Shown: positions 1-7,522 of the stretch, in pieces
Layout of the letters: each line of letters opens with the position of its first letter
Numbering within the stretch: the first letter of the stretch is position 1
DNA from: an uncultured Eubacteriales bacterium
Lineage (GTDB): Bacteria > Bacillota > Clostridia > Lachnospirales > Lachnospiraceae
Direction of reading: 5' to 3'
DNA length: 64,000 bases
Assembly (NCBI GenBank): GCA_900314565.1
Contig: OMVU01000003.1
Location: forward strand, 44,341-108,340
Notes under the pieces: model-generated
Seen by the model: the letters and a program-made list of their open reading frames with translations, nothing else
Databases searched by the model: none
What the model was told of the DNA's origin: nothing
Position numbers and translations under genes: made by a program

Positions 1-509
1 TCCGGATATGTAAAGAGAACAATGTAGGATTTATTGCAATGAAAGGACTGGCAGGCGGGCTGGCTAACCATTCTGACGCCTGCATGGCTTTTATGCTTCA
101 GTTCGACAATGTTCTTCCCATCTGGGGAATTCAAAAGCAGAGCGAGCTTGACGAGTGGATCTCCTACATGGACAATCCTCCGTCCATGACCCCGGAAATG
201 ACTGCCTTCATTGAAAAAGAGCGAAAGGAACTTGCCGGAGACTTCTGCCGCGGATGCGGATACTGCATGCCCTGCACCGTCGGAATTCAGATCAACAACT
301 GTGCGCGCACTTCCCTGATGCTGCGGCGCGCTCCGTCCTCCTTCTGGCTCTCTCCGAAGTGGCAGGCAGAGATGATGAAGATCGAGGACTGTGTGAACTG
401 CGGACTCTGTTCATCACGCTGTCCGTATGAGCTGGATACCCCCGCGCTCCTGCGCAGGAATCTGGAGGATTATAAGGAAGTCCTTGCCGGAAGAAGAAAA
501 GTCCAGTAA
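1..509 (+). CDS. Aldo/keto reductase with C-terminal 4Fe-4S domain (5' truncated)
   Basis: The reading frame is already open at the left edge (in frame from base 3), so this is the C-terminal part of a larger gene; the ATG at 39 is internal. The visible part carries the end of an aldo/keto reductase barrel followed by a ferredoxin-like tail: a CRGCGYCMPC cluster and a CVNCGLCSSRCPYEL cluster. This pattern is typical of clostridial aldo/keto reductases annotated as 4Fe-4S binding NAD(P)H oxidoreductases. The substrate cannot be told from this part. The gene is followed by a strong hairpin at 560-627. Family assignment is secure, substrate unknown. Confidence 0.88.
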   Translation, partial: RICKENNVGFIAMKGLAGGLANHSDACMAFMLQFDNVLPIWGIQKQSELDEWISYMDNPPSMTPEMTAFIEKERKELAGDFCRGCGYCMPCTVGIQINNCARTSLMLRRAPSSFWLSPKWQAEMMKIEDCVNCGLCSSRCPYELDTPALLRRNLEDYKEVLAGRRKVQ

Positions 510-559
510 AAGGCAGCAGTAAAAGACACGGTAAAAAATGCAGACCGGTCCTGCAAAAA

Positions 560-627
560 GAAAGCAGGCTCACACATAGAGGCAATGACCATTCACCGAT
601 GGAACCTTCATGTGTGAACCTGCTTTC
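560..627. terminator. Bidirectional hairpin between convergent genes
   Basis: An 18-base stem (560-577 with 610-627, one mismatch) lies between the + strand reductase and the - strand CDF gene. It is well placed to end transcription from either side, but T-runs are weak. Confidence 0.6.
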
Positions 628-659
628 CTTTGCGCAGTCAACTCACCCTTTCGTCGCGG

Positions 660-779
660 GAATTCTGCGCCACTGAATTTTGCATCATTGAATTCTGCGC
701 CACTGAATTCCGCATCATTGAATTCTGCGTCACTGAATTCTGCACCAATGAATTCTGCACCACGAATTCTGCGTCAGAG
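660..779. repeat. 15-bp tandem repeat, 8 units, next to the CDF stop codon
   Basis: Eight near-identical units start at 660, 675, 690, 705, 720, 735, 750 (14 bp) and 764. Most units begin GAATTCTGC (GAATTTTGC and GAATTCCGC in two), and alternate between GCCACT-like and ATCATT-like halves. The array ends one base before the last base of the CDF stop codon at 781. Its last unit contains the motif TTCTGCGTCAGAGAT, which recurs at 14.47, 25.45 and 25.61 kb. Confidence 0.93.
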
Positions 780-780
780 A

Positions 781-1938
781 TTAAATCTCACTGTAGTCCG
801 TATCCATTACCCCGATGATCTGATAATCCGGGAACTTCTCTTCCACCTTCTTCAGGATCTCATTGAAAAGCGCATATCTGTCATTCTCATCAAAGCTTAT
901 GACCGTATCGAACCGGATCGTCTTCTCCTTCTCGTCAAGATAGAAGCCATGGACCTGAAGGACATTCTTGTAAGACTTCGCGATCTTCATGACCTCTTTT
1001 CGGGCTTCCGTAGCTTCCAGATTCTGTGTGTTGTAGGCGTACACCCCGATTGCTGTGAGTATAACATCCAGTTCTTCGTATACCTTGACCTGGATCTCCC
1101 GGACCAGCTGATCGATCTGATCGGCAGTATAGTAATCCGGCACCTCGATATGCACGGATCCGTTATAATTGTCCGGCCCGTAATTATTGAGGATCAGATC
1201 ATAGACTCCCCGCACATCGTCATATTCCATGATGGTTTTTTTAATTTTCCTGGCAAGCTCGGGGTCGATATTTTCTCCGAGGATCTTTGACAGCGTTTCC
1301 CGGAGCATTTCAATACCGGATTTGATGATAATGACGGAGATGACCGCACCGAGCCATGCTTCCAGGGATACTTTTGTGAAAATGAAGATCAAGGCCGCAG
1401 CAAGCGTCGCCGTCGAGATGAGCGAATCAAGCTTCGCGTCTTCCCCGGAATTGACCAGAGAATCAGAATTGAGTTTTTCTCCCTGCGCTTTGACATAAGT
1501 TCCCAGTATGATCTTCACGAAGACAGCGACCGCAACGATCACAAGTGTCACCGGTCTGTAATCCGGTGTCTCCGGATGGATGATCTTTTTCACTGATTCG
1601 ACCAGCGACGTAACACCGGCGTACAGAACGATCAGTGAGATGGTCATCGCGCTCAGGTACTCGATCCGCCCATGTCCGAAAGGATGCTTTTTGTCCGGGC
1701 TCCTGCCCGCCAGCTTTGTACCGACGATCGTGATGACAGAAGACGCAGCATCGGACAGGTTGTTCACCGCATCCAGAATAATTGCGATGGAATGGGACAG
1801 GAGACCGACGAAGACTTTGAAACCGGCAAGAAGAAGGTTCGCGGCAATTCCAACGAGGCTCACCCGAATGATCTTCCTGTCCCGGCTCAGGACATTTTCC
1901 GTGCGGGTGCCGATACCCATATTCTTTTTATCTTTCAC
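781..1938 (-). CDS. Cation diffusion facilitator family metal exporter, probably Mn2+ type
   Basis: This is a 385-aa membrane exporter of divalent metals driven by proton antiport. Six hydrophobic segments fill the first two thirds, followed by a cytoplasmic alpha/beta CDF dimerisation domain. Signature HPFGHGRIEYL follows TM2-TM3. The metal site in TM2 reads NNLSD (NxxxD) and that in TM5 EDAKLD (DxxxD), a combination reported for manganese CDFs rather than zinc ones; the metal choice is inference. I chose the GTG at 1938 because AGAGAGGTGA lies just upstream; an open frame extends to 2019 but has no ribosome binding site. A promoter (1984-2011) precedes it and the gene stands alone. Confidence 0.88.
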   Translation of the reverse strand: MKDKKNMGIGTRTENVLSRDRKIIRVSLVGIAANLLLAGFKVFVGLLSHSIAIILDAVNNLSDAASSVITIVGTKLAGRSPDKKHPFGHGRIEYLSAMTISLIVLYAGVTSLVESVKKIIHPETPDYRPVTLVIVAVAVFVKIILGTYVKAQGEKLNSDSLVNSGEDAKLDSLISTATLAAALIFIFTKVSLEAWLGAVISVIIIKSGIEMLRETLSKILGENIDPELARKIKKTIMEYDDVRGVYDLILNNYGPDNYNGSVHIEVPDYYTADQIDQLVREIQVKVYEELDVILTAIGVYAYNTQNLEATEARKEVMKIAKSYKNVLQVHGFYLDEKEKTIRFDTVISFDENDRYALFNEILKKVEEKFPDYQIIGVMDTDYSEI

Positions 1939-1983
1939 TAAAGTCACCTCTCTCTGCCGCCTGACGGCGGCTGTGCTGGTATG

Positions 1984-2011
1984 ATTATACACCATACACG
2001 ATATTTCACAA
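1984..2011 (-). promoter_or_regulatory. Sigma-A type promoter for the CDF gene
   Basis: On the - strand: TTGTGA (2006-2011), 16-bp spacer, TATAAT (1984-1989). It sits 45-70 bases upstream of the chosen GTG start. Confidence 0.65.
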
Positions 2012-2037
2012 CACTTCATCCTCTATCACGGTCAGGC

Positions 2038-2365
2038 AGTTGCGCAACTCTGCTCTAAATAGAATTGTATGAACAATTCAAACAATCTGCACAAGCCGTA
2101 GAACTTCTTCATGAGCGAAAGATGTGGAATGAGCAAAAACCGAATTGTCTGAGCGAAGCGAGTTTTGATATTATCGGAAGTTGCAAAGCAACTTTCGATA
2201 AAAGGCCGATTTATCGGCCGAATTATGATTACAGGGTTCGCGAAGCGGTTCCTGTAATATGTTTTTTGCGAATGCTTTTCCACATCTTGAGTGAATGTTA
2301 GAAGTTCTTGGCGCGGAAGCCGTTTGAATGTTCATGCAATTCCTATGAAGAGCAGAGTTGTGCAA
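2038..2365. repeat. Long palindromic repeat, copy A1 (with nested module B1)
   Basis: A roughly 330-bp imperfect inverted repeat. The outer arms (2038-2081 with 2322-2365) share GCAACTCTGC / GCAGAGTTG ends and an internal TGAACAATTCAAAC / GTTTGAATGTTCA pair. Inner arms pair AAGATGTGGAA with TTCCACATCTT. The arms match copy A2 at 11.9 kb closely. The centre carries the three-stem-loop module B1 (2172-2257). This accounts for most of the gap between the CDF gene and hydA. Confidence 0.88.
2172..2257 (+). repeat. Three-stem-loop module, copy B1
   Basis: Stem 1 is 2172-2200 (TATCGGAAGTTGC loop AAA), stem 2 is 2204-2219 (GGCCGA/TCGGCC), stem 3 is 2229-2257 (TTACAGG/CCTGTAA). Between stems 2 and 3 is the conserved AATTATGATTA, and the stem 3 loop holds TTCGCGAAGCG. 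Copies B2 (24546-24633) and B3 (63160-63230, other strand) keep the layout with different stem sequences. Confidence 0.82.
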
Positions 2366-2391
2366 GCGCCTTTCTATCACGGTGATACCAA

Positions 2392-2441
2392 AAAAATACC
2401 ACTGAACATGGCCGCATTCCCAGCCACATTCAGTGGTATTA
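2392..2441 (-). terminator. Rho-independent terminator of the hydrogenase operon
   Basis: On the - strand a stem AATACCACTGAA/TTCAGTGGTATT with a GC-rich inner arm is followed by a run of T. It lies 27 bases beyond the hydA stop codon. Confidence 0.85.
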
Positions 2442-2467
2442 AAATCATAAACAGCAGACAGCGCTGT

Positions 2468-4231
2468 TTATTTGAGGATCTTAAATTTCTCCTTCGGTGA
2501 ATAGGTGGTGTGCAGCAGCTTCTCAGCAAGCTCGCTGCCCGGCTCTCCGAAGAACTCGGTGTACATATCCGTCATCTGCGCATTGTCCATGGACACTCTC
2601 TTCGGCATCATCTTGTCTTCCTCATAGAGGGTCTCCATACGCCATACCTTGTACTCATCGCCTACACGGGCCTTCTTACGGCCGGAAATGATGGACTGAC
2701 CGCCGCCGTTGATGCAGCCGCCCGGGCATCCCATAACTTCAATGAATGTGTACTTGGATGTGCCTGCACGCACTTCGTCAAGAAGCGGCTTTGCGCAGGT
2801 CATGGACGATGTGATCGCGATCCAGATCTTCTTGCCGTTCAGGTCGACTTCGGCTTCCTTTACGCCTGCCATACCGCGGCATTCCATAAAGTCAACGCTC
2901 TCAAGCGGCTTGCCGTCGAGGATCTGCTTGACTGTACGGAGAGCGGCCTCCATAACGCCGCCGGACGTACCGAAGATAACGCCTGCGCCGGTGTACTCGC
3001 CGCAGAAATCCTGATCGAACTTCTCGTCATCGAAGATGTCGATATTGTCCATACCATACATCTTGATCAGGCGGGCAGCTTCTCTTGTCGTGAGGACCGC
3101 ATCGACATCCTGATATTCGCCGGTCTTGCATTCCGGACGAAGGATCTCGGTCTTCTTCGCGATACAGGGCATGATGGAGACAACGAAGATCTTGGACGGA
3201 TCGATGTTGTTCTTCTCTGCCCAGTAGGTCTTCAGCGCAGCGCCGAACATCATATGCGGGGACTTTGCGCTGGAGAGGTGCGGAAGCAGATCCGGATACT
3301 CATACTCGATGTACTTGATCCATCCCGGTGAGCAGGATGTGAACATCGGAAGTGTTCCGCCGTTCTGGATTCTCTTAAGAAGCTCTGTGCCCTCTTCCAT
3401 GATGGTCATGTCAGCGCCGAAGTTCGTGTCATAGACACGGTCAAATCCGCAGCGCTTCAGAGCAGCGACCATCTTGCCTGTCACCAGCGTGCCGATCCTG
3501 TGGCCGAACTCCTCGCCGAGGGATGCTCTGACTGCAGGAGCAGTCTGGCAGATGACGACCTTATCCGGATCATTGATCGCCTGAACGACTTCGTGGATGC
3601 TCTCCTTCTCTGTCAGAGCGCCGACCGGACATGCTGTCACGCACTGTCCGCACTGCATGCAGTTGACATCCGTGAACTTCGCGTCATAAATCGGCCCGAC
3701 TTTCGTCTTGAAACCACGGTTGATAAGTCCGAGAACGCCGATGCCCTGGACCTTCTTGCAGGTCTGGATGCAGCGCTCGCAGAGCACGCACTTGGATGTA
3801 TCGCGAACGATACCCGGGCTTGCATCCTCGAATGTTGGCTCGGTGTACTCGCCTTCGAATCTGTTCTCGCGAACACCCAGCTCCTGACAGAGCTTCTGAA
3901 GCTCGCAGTTCAGATTACGCTTGCAGGACAGGCAGTTCTTGTTGTGGTTGGACATGATGAGCTCAACCGTTGTTTTGCGGGCGCGAATCGCGCGTTCGGA
4001 GTTGGTCCATACGACCATGCCCTCGGAGACCGGCGTTGTACATGCGGAAAGCAGAGCCCTTGCACCCTTGACTTCCACAAGACATACGCGGCACGCACCG
4101 CTCTTTACGACATCCTTAAGGTAGCAGAGCGTTGGGATCCGGATATTTGCCCTTCTGGCAGCATCCAGGATCGTTTCACCGGCCTGTGCTACGATCTTCT
4201 GATTATTTATAATTACATTCACTTCACCCAT
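2468..4231 (-). CDS. hydA: [FeFe] hydrogenase catalytic subunit, NAD(P)-linked type (HymC/HndD/HydA)
   Basis: The 587-aa catalytic subunit reduces protons to H2, or the reverse, in the cytoplasm. Domains in order: N-terminal plant-type 2Fe-2S domain (Cys near residues 36, 47, 50, 64), a His/Cys-ligated 4Fe-4S site (HNKNCLSC...), two ferredoxin clusters (CVLCERCIQTC, CMQCGQCVTACP), then the H-cluster domain with MPCIAKK and EVMGCPGGCINGGG. The first H-cluster motif reads TSCSPGW where many relatives have TSCCPxW. The gene is last of three (hymA-hymB-hydA) with 14 bases to the preceding gene and an AGGAGG site, so it is probably part of a trimeric NADH-dependent, possibly electron-bifurcating, complex. 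The maturases HydEFG are not in the window. Confidence 0.95.
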   Translation of the reverse strand: MGEVNVIINNQKIVAQAGETILDAARRANIRIPTLCYLKDVVKSGACRVCLVEVKGARALLSACTTPVSEGMVVWTNSERAIRARKTTVELIMSNHNKNCLSCKRNLNCELQKLCQELGVRENRFEGEYTEPTFEDASPGIVRDTSKCVLCERCIQTCKKVQGIGVLGLINRGFKTKVGPIYDAKFTDVNCMQCGQCVTACPVGALTEKESIHEVVQAINDPDKVVICQTAPAVRASLGEEFGHRIGTLVTGKMVAALKRCGFDRVYDTNFGADMTIMEEGTELLKRIQNGGTLPMFTSCSPGWIKYIEYEYPDLLPHLSSAKSPHMMFGAALKTYWAEKNNIDPSKIFVVSIMPCIAKKTEILRPECKTGEYQDVDAVLTTREAARLIKMYGMDNIDIFDDEKFDQDFCGEYTGAGVIFGTSGGVMEAALRTVKQILDGKPLESVDFMECRGMAGVKEAEVDLNGKKIWIAITSSMTCAKPLLDEVRAGTSKYTFIEVMGCPGGCINGGGQSIISGRKKARVGDEYKVWRMETLYEEDKMMPKRVSMDNAQMTDMYTEFFGEPGSELAEKLLHTTYSPKEKFKILK

Positions 4232-4245
4232 TTGTCATCCTCCTG

Positions 4246-6147
4246 TTAATGCCTTTCAACAGCACCAAACTTGCAATTTGTAATACACAGACCGCATTTG
4301 ATGCACTTATCGGCATCGATCTTGTAGACTTCCTTGCCGGGCTTGCCTGTGATGGCCTCAGCCGGGCAGTTGCGGGCGCAGAGTGAACAGCAGCGGCACT
4401 TATCCGGATTGATCACGTAGGTCAGAAGCTTCTTACATACGTGTGCCGGACATTTCTTCTCAAGGATGTGCGCTTCATACTCAGATCTGAAATGCCGCAG
4501 CGTGGAGAGAATCGGGTTCGGCGCCGTCTGACCAAGGCCGCAGAGCGCTCCGTCTCTGACCTCGTAGCAGAGCTGCTCCATCTCATCGAGCATCTCCATC
4601 GTGCCGTTGCCTTCAGTGATCTTGGTGAGCATCTCAAGGAGTCTCTTGGTTCCGATACGGCACGGTGTGCACTTGCCGCAGGACTCGTCACAGATGAATT
4701 CCATATAGAACTTAGCTACGTCGACCATACAGTTGTCCTCATCGAGGACGATCATACCGCCGGAGCCCATCATGGAGCCGGCCGCTACGAGATTCTCGTA
4801 CGTGATCGGAGTATCAAGTTCTTTCTCTGTCAGACATCCGCCGGACGGACCGCCCGTCTGGACTGCCTTGAATTTCTTGCCTTCCGGACATCCGCCGCCG
4901 ATATCATAGATGATCTCACGCAGCGTCGTGCCCATCGGAATCTCGACAAGACCTGTATTGACGATCTTTCCGCCAAGGGCAAATACCTTTGTACCGGTGG
5001 ATTTCCCGCTGCCCATAGCAGCATACCATTCCGGACCGTTCAGAATGATCTGTGTGATATTTGCAATTGTCTCGACATTGTTGATCGAAGTCGGCTTCTG
5101 CCATACGCCGGAAACTGCCGGGAAGGGGGGCTTCGGTGATGGCATGCCGCGCTTGCCCATAATGGATGCAATGAGCGCGGTCTCTTCGCCGCAGACAAAT
5201 GCGCCCGCGCCGAGGCGGATCTCAATATCGAAGTTAAAGCCTGTGCCGAAGATGTTCTCTCCGAGCAGGCCAAGCTCTTTCGCTTCCTTGATCGCGATGC
5301 GGAGTCTGTTGACGGCGATCGGATACTCGGCACGAATGTAGACATAACCCTGATGCGCGCCTACAGCATAAGCCATGATCGCCATGCCTTCCACGATGGC
5401 GTGCGGATCGCCTTCCAGAATGGAACGATCCATGAATGCGCCCGGGTCACCTTCGTCAGCATTGCAGATGACATACTTCTCATCGCCCGGCTGATCCTTC
5501 TCGAACTGCCACTTAAGGCCTGTCGAGAAGCCCGCGCCGCCGCGTCCGCGGAGACCGGAAGCCTTCACGATGTCAATAACTTCCTGCGGGGTCTTTTCCG
5601 TGAGCACATGGTACAGGGCCTCATATCCGTCGATGCCGATATACTCATAGATATTCTCCGGATTGATGCGGCCGCAGTTTCTGAGAGCGATTCTCTGCTG
5701 CTTCTCATAGAAGCCGATCTTTTCGATATCGTAGACTTTTTCTCCGGTCTTCCTGTCGGTATCGAACATCTGGAGTTCTTTGATGACATGTCCGCCGACA
5801 ACGTGGTCGTTCACGATCCGCTCTGCGTCTTCCGGCTTTACATGTGTGTAATAGATGCGGTCCGGATAAACAGCGACGATCGGTCCCTTCTGGCATAAGC
5901 CGAAGCATCCGGTCTTAACGACCTTGACCTGGTCCGCCAGCCCTGCTTCCGCAAGTTTCTCATTCAGTGCGCTGATAAGAACTTCGGAATCACCGGCAGT
6001 ACAGCCTGTACCGGCGCAGACGAGGATATTCATATGCTGGTCGCCTTCATCGAGGTCGAACTTGTTTTCCAGTCTGAGCTGAAGATACTTTCTCTCAGCT
6101 TCCTTTACCGCAAGAAGTGATTTTAAAGTTGAAATCTTTTCTTTCAT
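4246..6147 (-). CDS. hymB: NADH-binding NuoF-like subunit of the hydrogenase (HymB/HydB)
   Basis: This 633-aa flavoprotein passes electrons between NADH and the hydrogenase. An N-terminal thioredoxin-like 2Fe-2S domain (Cys of CAGTGCTAGDS and KTGCFGLCQ) is followed by the FMN/NADH core with GRGGAGFSTGLKW and GAGAFVCGEETAL, the NuoF 4Fe-4S motif CGKCTPCR, and a C-terminal two-cluster ferredoxin domain (CRCCSLCARNCP, CIKCGLCITNC). This is the layout of HydB/HndC rather than complex I NuoF. It overlaps the upstream hymA by 4 bases (ATGA), which implies translational coupling. The first 38 residues before MNILVCAG are charged and helix-like; an alternative start there is possible but lacks the coupling signal. 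Confidence 0.94.
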   Translation of the reverse strand: MKEKISTLKSLLAVKEAERKYLQLRLENKFDLDEGDQHMNILVCAGTGCTAGDSEVLISALNEKLAEAGLADQVKVVKTGCFGLCQKGPIVAVYPDRIYYTHVKPEDAERIVNDHVVGGHVIKELQMFDTDRKTGEKVYDIEKIGFYEKQQRIALRNCGRINPENIYEYIGIDGYEALYHVLTEKTPQEVIDIVKASGLRGRGGAGFSTGLKWQFEKDQPGDEKYVICNADEGDPGAFMDRSILEGDPHAIVEGMAIMAYAVGAHQGYVYIRAEYPIAVNRLRIAIKEAKELGLLGENIFGTGFNFDIEIRLGAGAFVCGEETALIASIMGKRGMPSPKPPFPAVSGVWQKPTSINNVETIANITQIILNGPEWYAAMGSGKSTGTKVFALGGKIVNTGLVEIPMGTTLREIIYDIGGGCPEGKKFKAVQTGGPSGGCLTEKELDTPITYENLVAAGSMMGSGGMIVLDEDNCMVDVAKFYMEFICDESCGKCTPCRIGTKRLLEMLTKITEGNGTMEMLDEMEQLCYEVRDGALCGLGQTAPNPILSTLRHFRSEYEAHILEKKCPAHVCKKLLTYVINPDKCRCCSLCARNCPAEAITGKPGKEVYKIDADKCIKCGLCITNCKFGAVERH

Positions 6148-6647
6148 GCCTTCGCCCCCGCTTTCTTTTCCTCACGTACAATTCTTCTGATCTCGTTCGT
6201 GAAATCACTGCTCGCAAGGGCATTACCAAAGTACTTTCCGTCAATGATGCATACCGGCGCAAGTCCGCATGCACCCAGGCATCTGGTCGCATCGAGGGAG
6301 AATAGTCCGTCTTCAGATGTCCTGTTGACCTTGGCACCGGTCAACTTCTCTACACGGTCGATCAGCTGCTGTGCGCCTTTGACATAACATGCCGTACCGA
6401 GACATACATTGATAACGTGCTTGCCCTTCGGTTCTGTTGTGAACTGCGCATAGAACATGACGACGCCGTACACTTCCGCAGCGCTGCTTCCTGTTGCCTC
6501 CGCGATCTTTTCCATAGCCTCGAACGGGATATAGCCAAGTTCGTTCTGAACTTCATGAAGCATTTCGATGCAGGGTCCGGCCTGATTTTTGTGCCGCGCA
6601 ACAATCTCATCAATCGTCCGCAGCGCTTCTCCATTTAGCTTTTCCAT
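6144..6647 (-). CDS. hymA: NuoE-like 2Fe-2S subunit of the hydrogenase (HymA/HydC)
   Basis: A 167-aa thioredoxin-fold 2Fe-2S protein that is the electron entry partner of NuoF-like proteins. An N-terminal helical bundle (residues 1-75) is followed by the cluster domain with CLGTACYVKGAQ and CLGACGLAPVC, giving the four expected cysteines. The ATG at 6647 follows AAAGGGG at good spacing; the frame stays open to 6743 but the extra residues have no ribosome site. First gene of the hymA-hymB-hydA operon, preceded by a promoter at 6715-6743. Confidence 0.92.
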   Translation of the reverse strand: MEKLNGEALRTIDEIVARHKNQAGPCIEMLHEVQNELGYIPFEAMEKIAEATGSSAAEVYGVVMFYAQFTTEPKGKHVINVCLGTACYVKGAQQLIDRVEKLTGAKVNRTSEDGLFSLDATRCLGACGLAPVCIIDGKYFGNALASSDFTNEIRRIVREEKKAGAKA

Positions 6648-6714
6648 ATAAAAGCCCCTTTCTTTGCAACAACAATTTACCTCAGCATGGTTGGTTGCAC
6701 AAATATCTATCATA

Positions 6715-6743
6715 AATATACCCGCAAAATGGAATTTTAACAA
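6715..6743 (-). promoter_or_regulatory. Promoter of the hydrogenase operon
   Basis: On the - strand TTGTTA (6738-6743), 17-bp spacer, TATATT (6715-6720), leaving a leader of about 60 bases before hymA. The surrounding DNA is AT-rich. No clear Rex-type operator was identified by eye. Confidence 0.55.
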
Positions 6744-6890
6744 TAATTTAAAGGGTCCTAACTACAACTTTTTTAAATTTTTAACATTTTCCGGTACACA
6801 TATCTTATTGATTGATAATAGCAGGTCCTTACAGCCGCCAACCGGAAGCTGCTTCGTTCCCATGTTATTCATACTCCCCGGTGTATCGGA

Positions 6891-7229
6891 TCATTTCGAA
6901 TAATGCGGGCGACGTCTGCGGATCATTTCCCGGACAGCCATCACTGCCGCAGCAACAGCCATAGCTGCTGCCAGAGTCAGCAAACTGCCCGCTATGCTGT
7001 GCTTAATTCCCGGCAGATGTTTACAAATCATGATGACCTGAAAATGAAACAGGTAGATATATATACTCAGTTTGCCGAGTTTTGCCCATAATGCGCATCC
7101 GTGACAGTTCAGCCAACGGCTGACCGGCCCGAAGTTGTTATTACCGTTAAGCAGAATAAAGGAGAACGGAATCAGCCAGAACACCATATCGGCGTTGGGA
7201 ATAACATCCTTCGGGAAGACAAACAGCAA
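6891..7229 (-). pseudogene. C-terminal remnant of an acyltransferase-3 family membrane protein
   Basis: About 112 residues resemble the last membrane helices of acyltransferase-3 (OatA-like) proteins: a hydrophobic FWLIPFSFILLNGNN stretch, LWAKLGKLSIYIYLFHFQ, a final helix, then a basic tail. The family usually has around 330-600 residues and ten or more helices, so at least two thirds is missing. The frame runs into a TAA just upstream of the TTG at 7229 and there is no ribosome site. I read it as a decayed fragment; the family call is moderately secure. Confidence 0.6.
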
Positions 7230-7351
7230 TATATTTAATTATATTTCTTTAACCGAAAACTTTCAAATGCCGTATCAGCCTGAGTCAGCTTGCTCATGAC
7301 TCTGCAGCCACGAGCATCCTGCACCGGTCAGTGAAGAGCTGCAGCGGTGTC

Positions 7352-7443
7352 TCTGAATGAAAATAAGAGTGTCCCGATACAATGCACGAATACATCATTT
7401 CGGGACACCCTCTCAGGTCTTATTCAGAACGCCTCGGCGTTCT
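7352..7443 (-). terminator. Terminator hairpin after the surface protein, plus hairpin D1
   Basis: GAGTGTCCCGA (7368-7378) pairs with TCGGGACACCCTC (7399-7412), with outer pairing CTGAAT/ATTCAG; on the - strand it is followed by a T-rich stretch. Next to it, 7426-7443 holds the short hairpin AGAACGCCTCGGCGTTCT, which recurs at 24.7 and 31.3 kb. Confidence 0.65.
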
Positions 7444-7522
7444 TTCCTCATCTCTTAAGGTGAGAAGCTCCTTTCTCTTTGCGCGGCTTCTGTTCTTCGG
7501 AGCCTGTGAGAAACAGACTGTT

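Noticed and set aside
610-1290. 226-aa open frame on the + strand across the 15-bp repeats and the CDF gene
   Set aside because: Low-complexity Asn-Ser-Ala product from the repeat, then antisense to a clear CDF gene.
5353-5898. 181-aa frame opposite hymB
   Set aside because: Antisense shadow of a well-supported gene.
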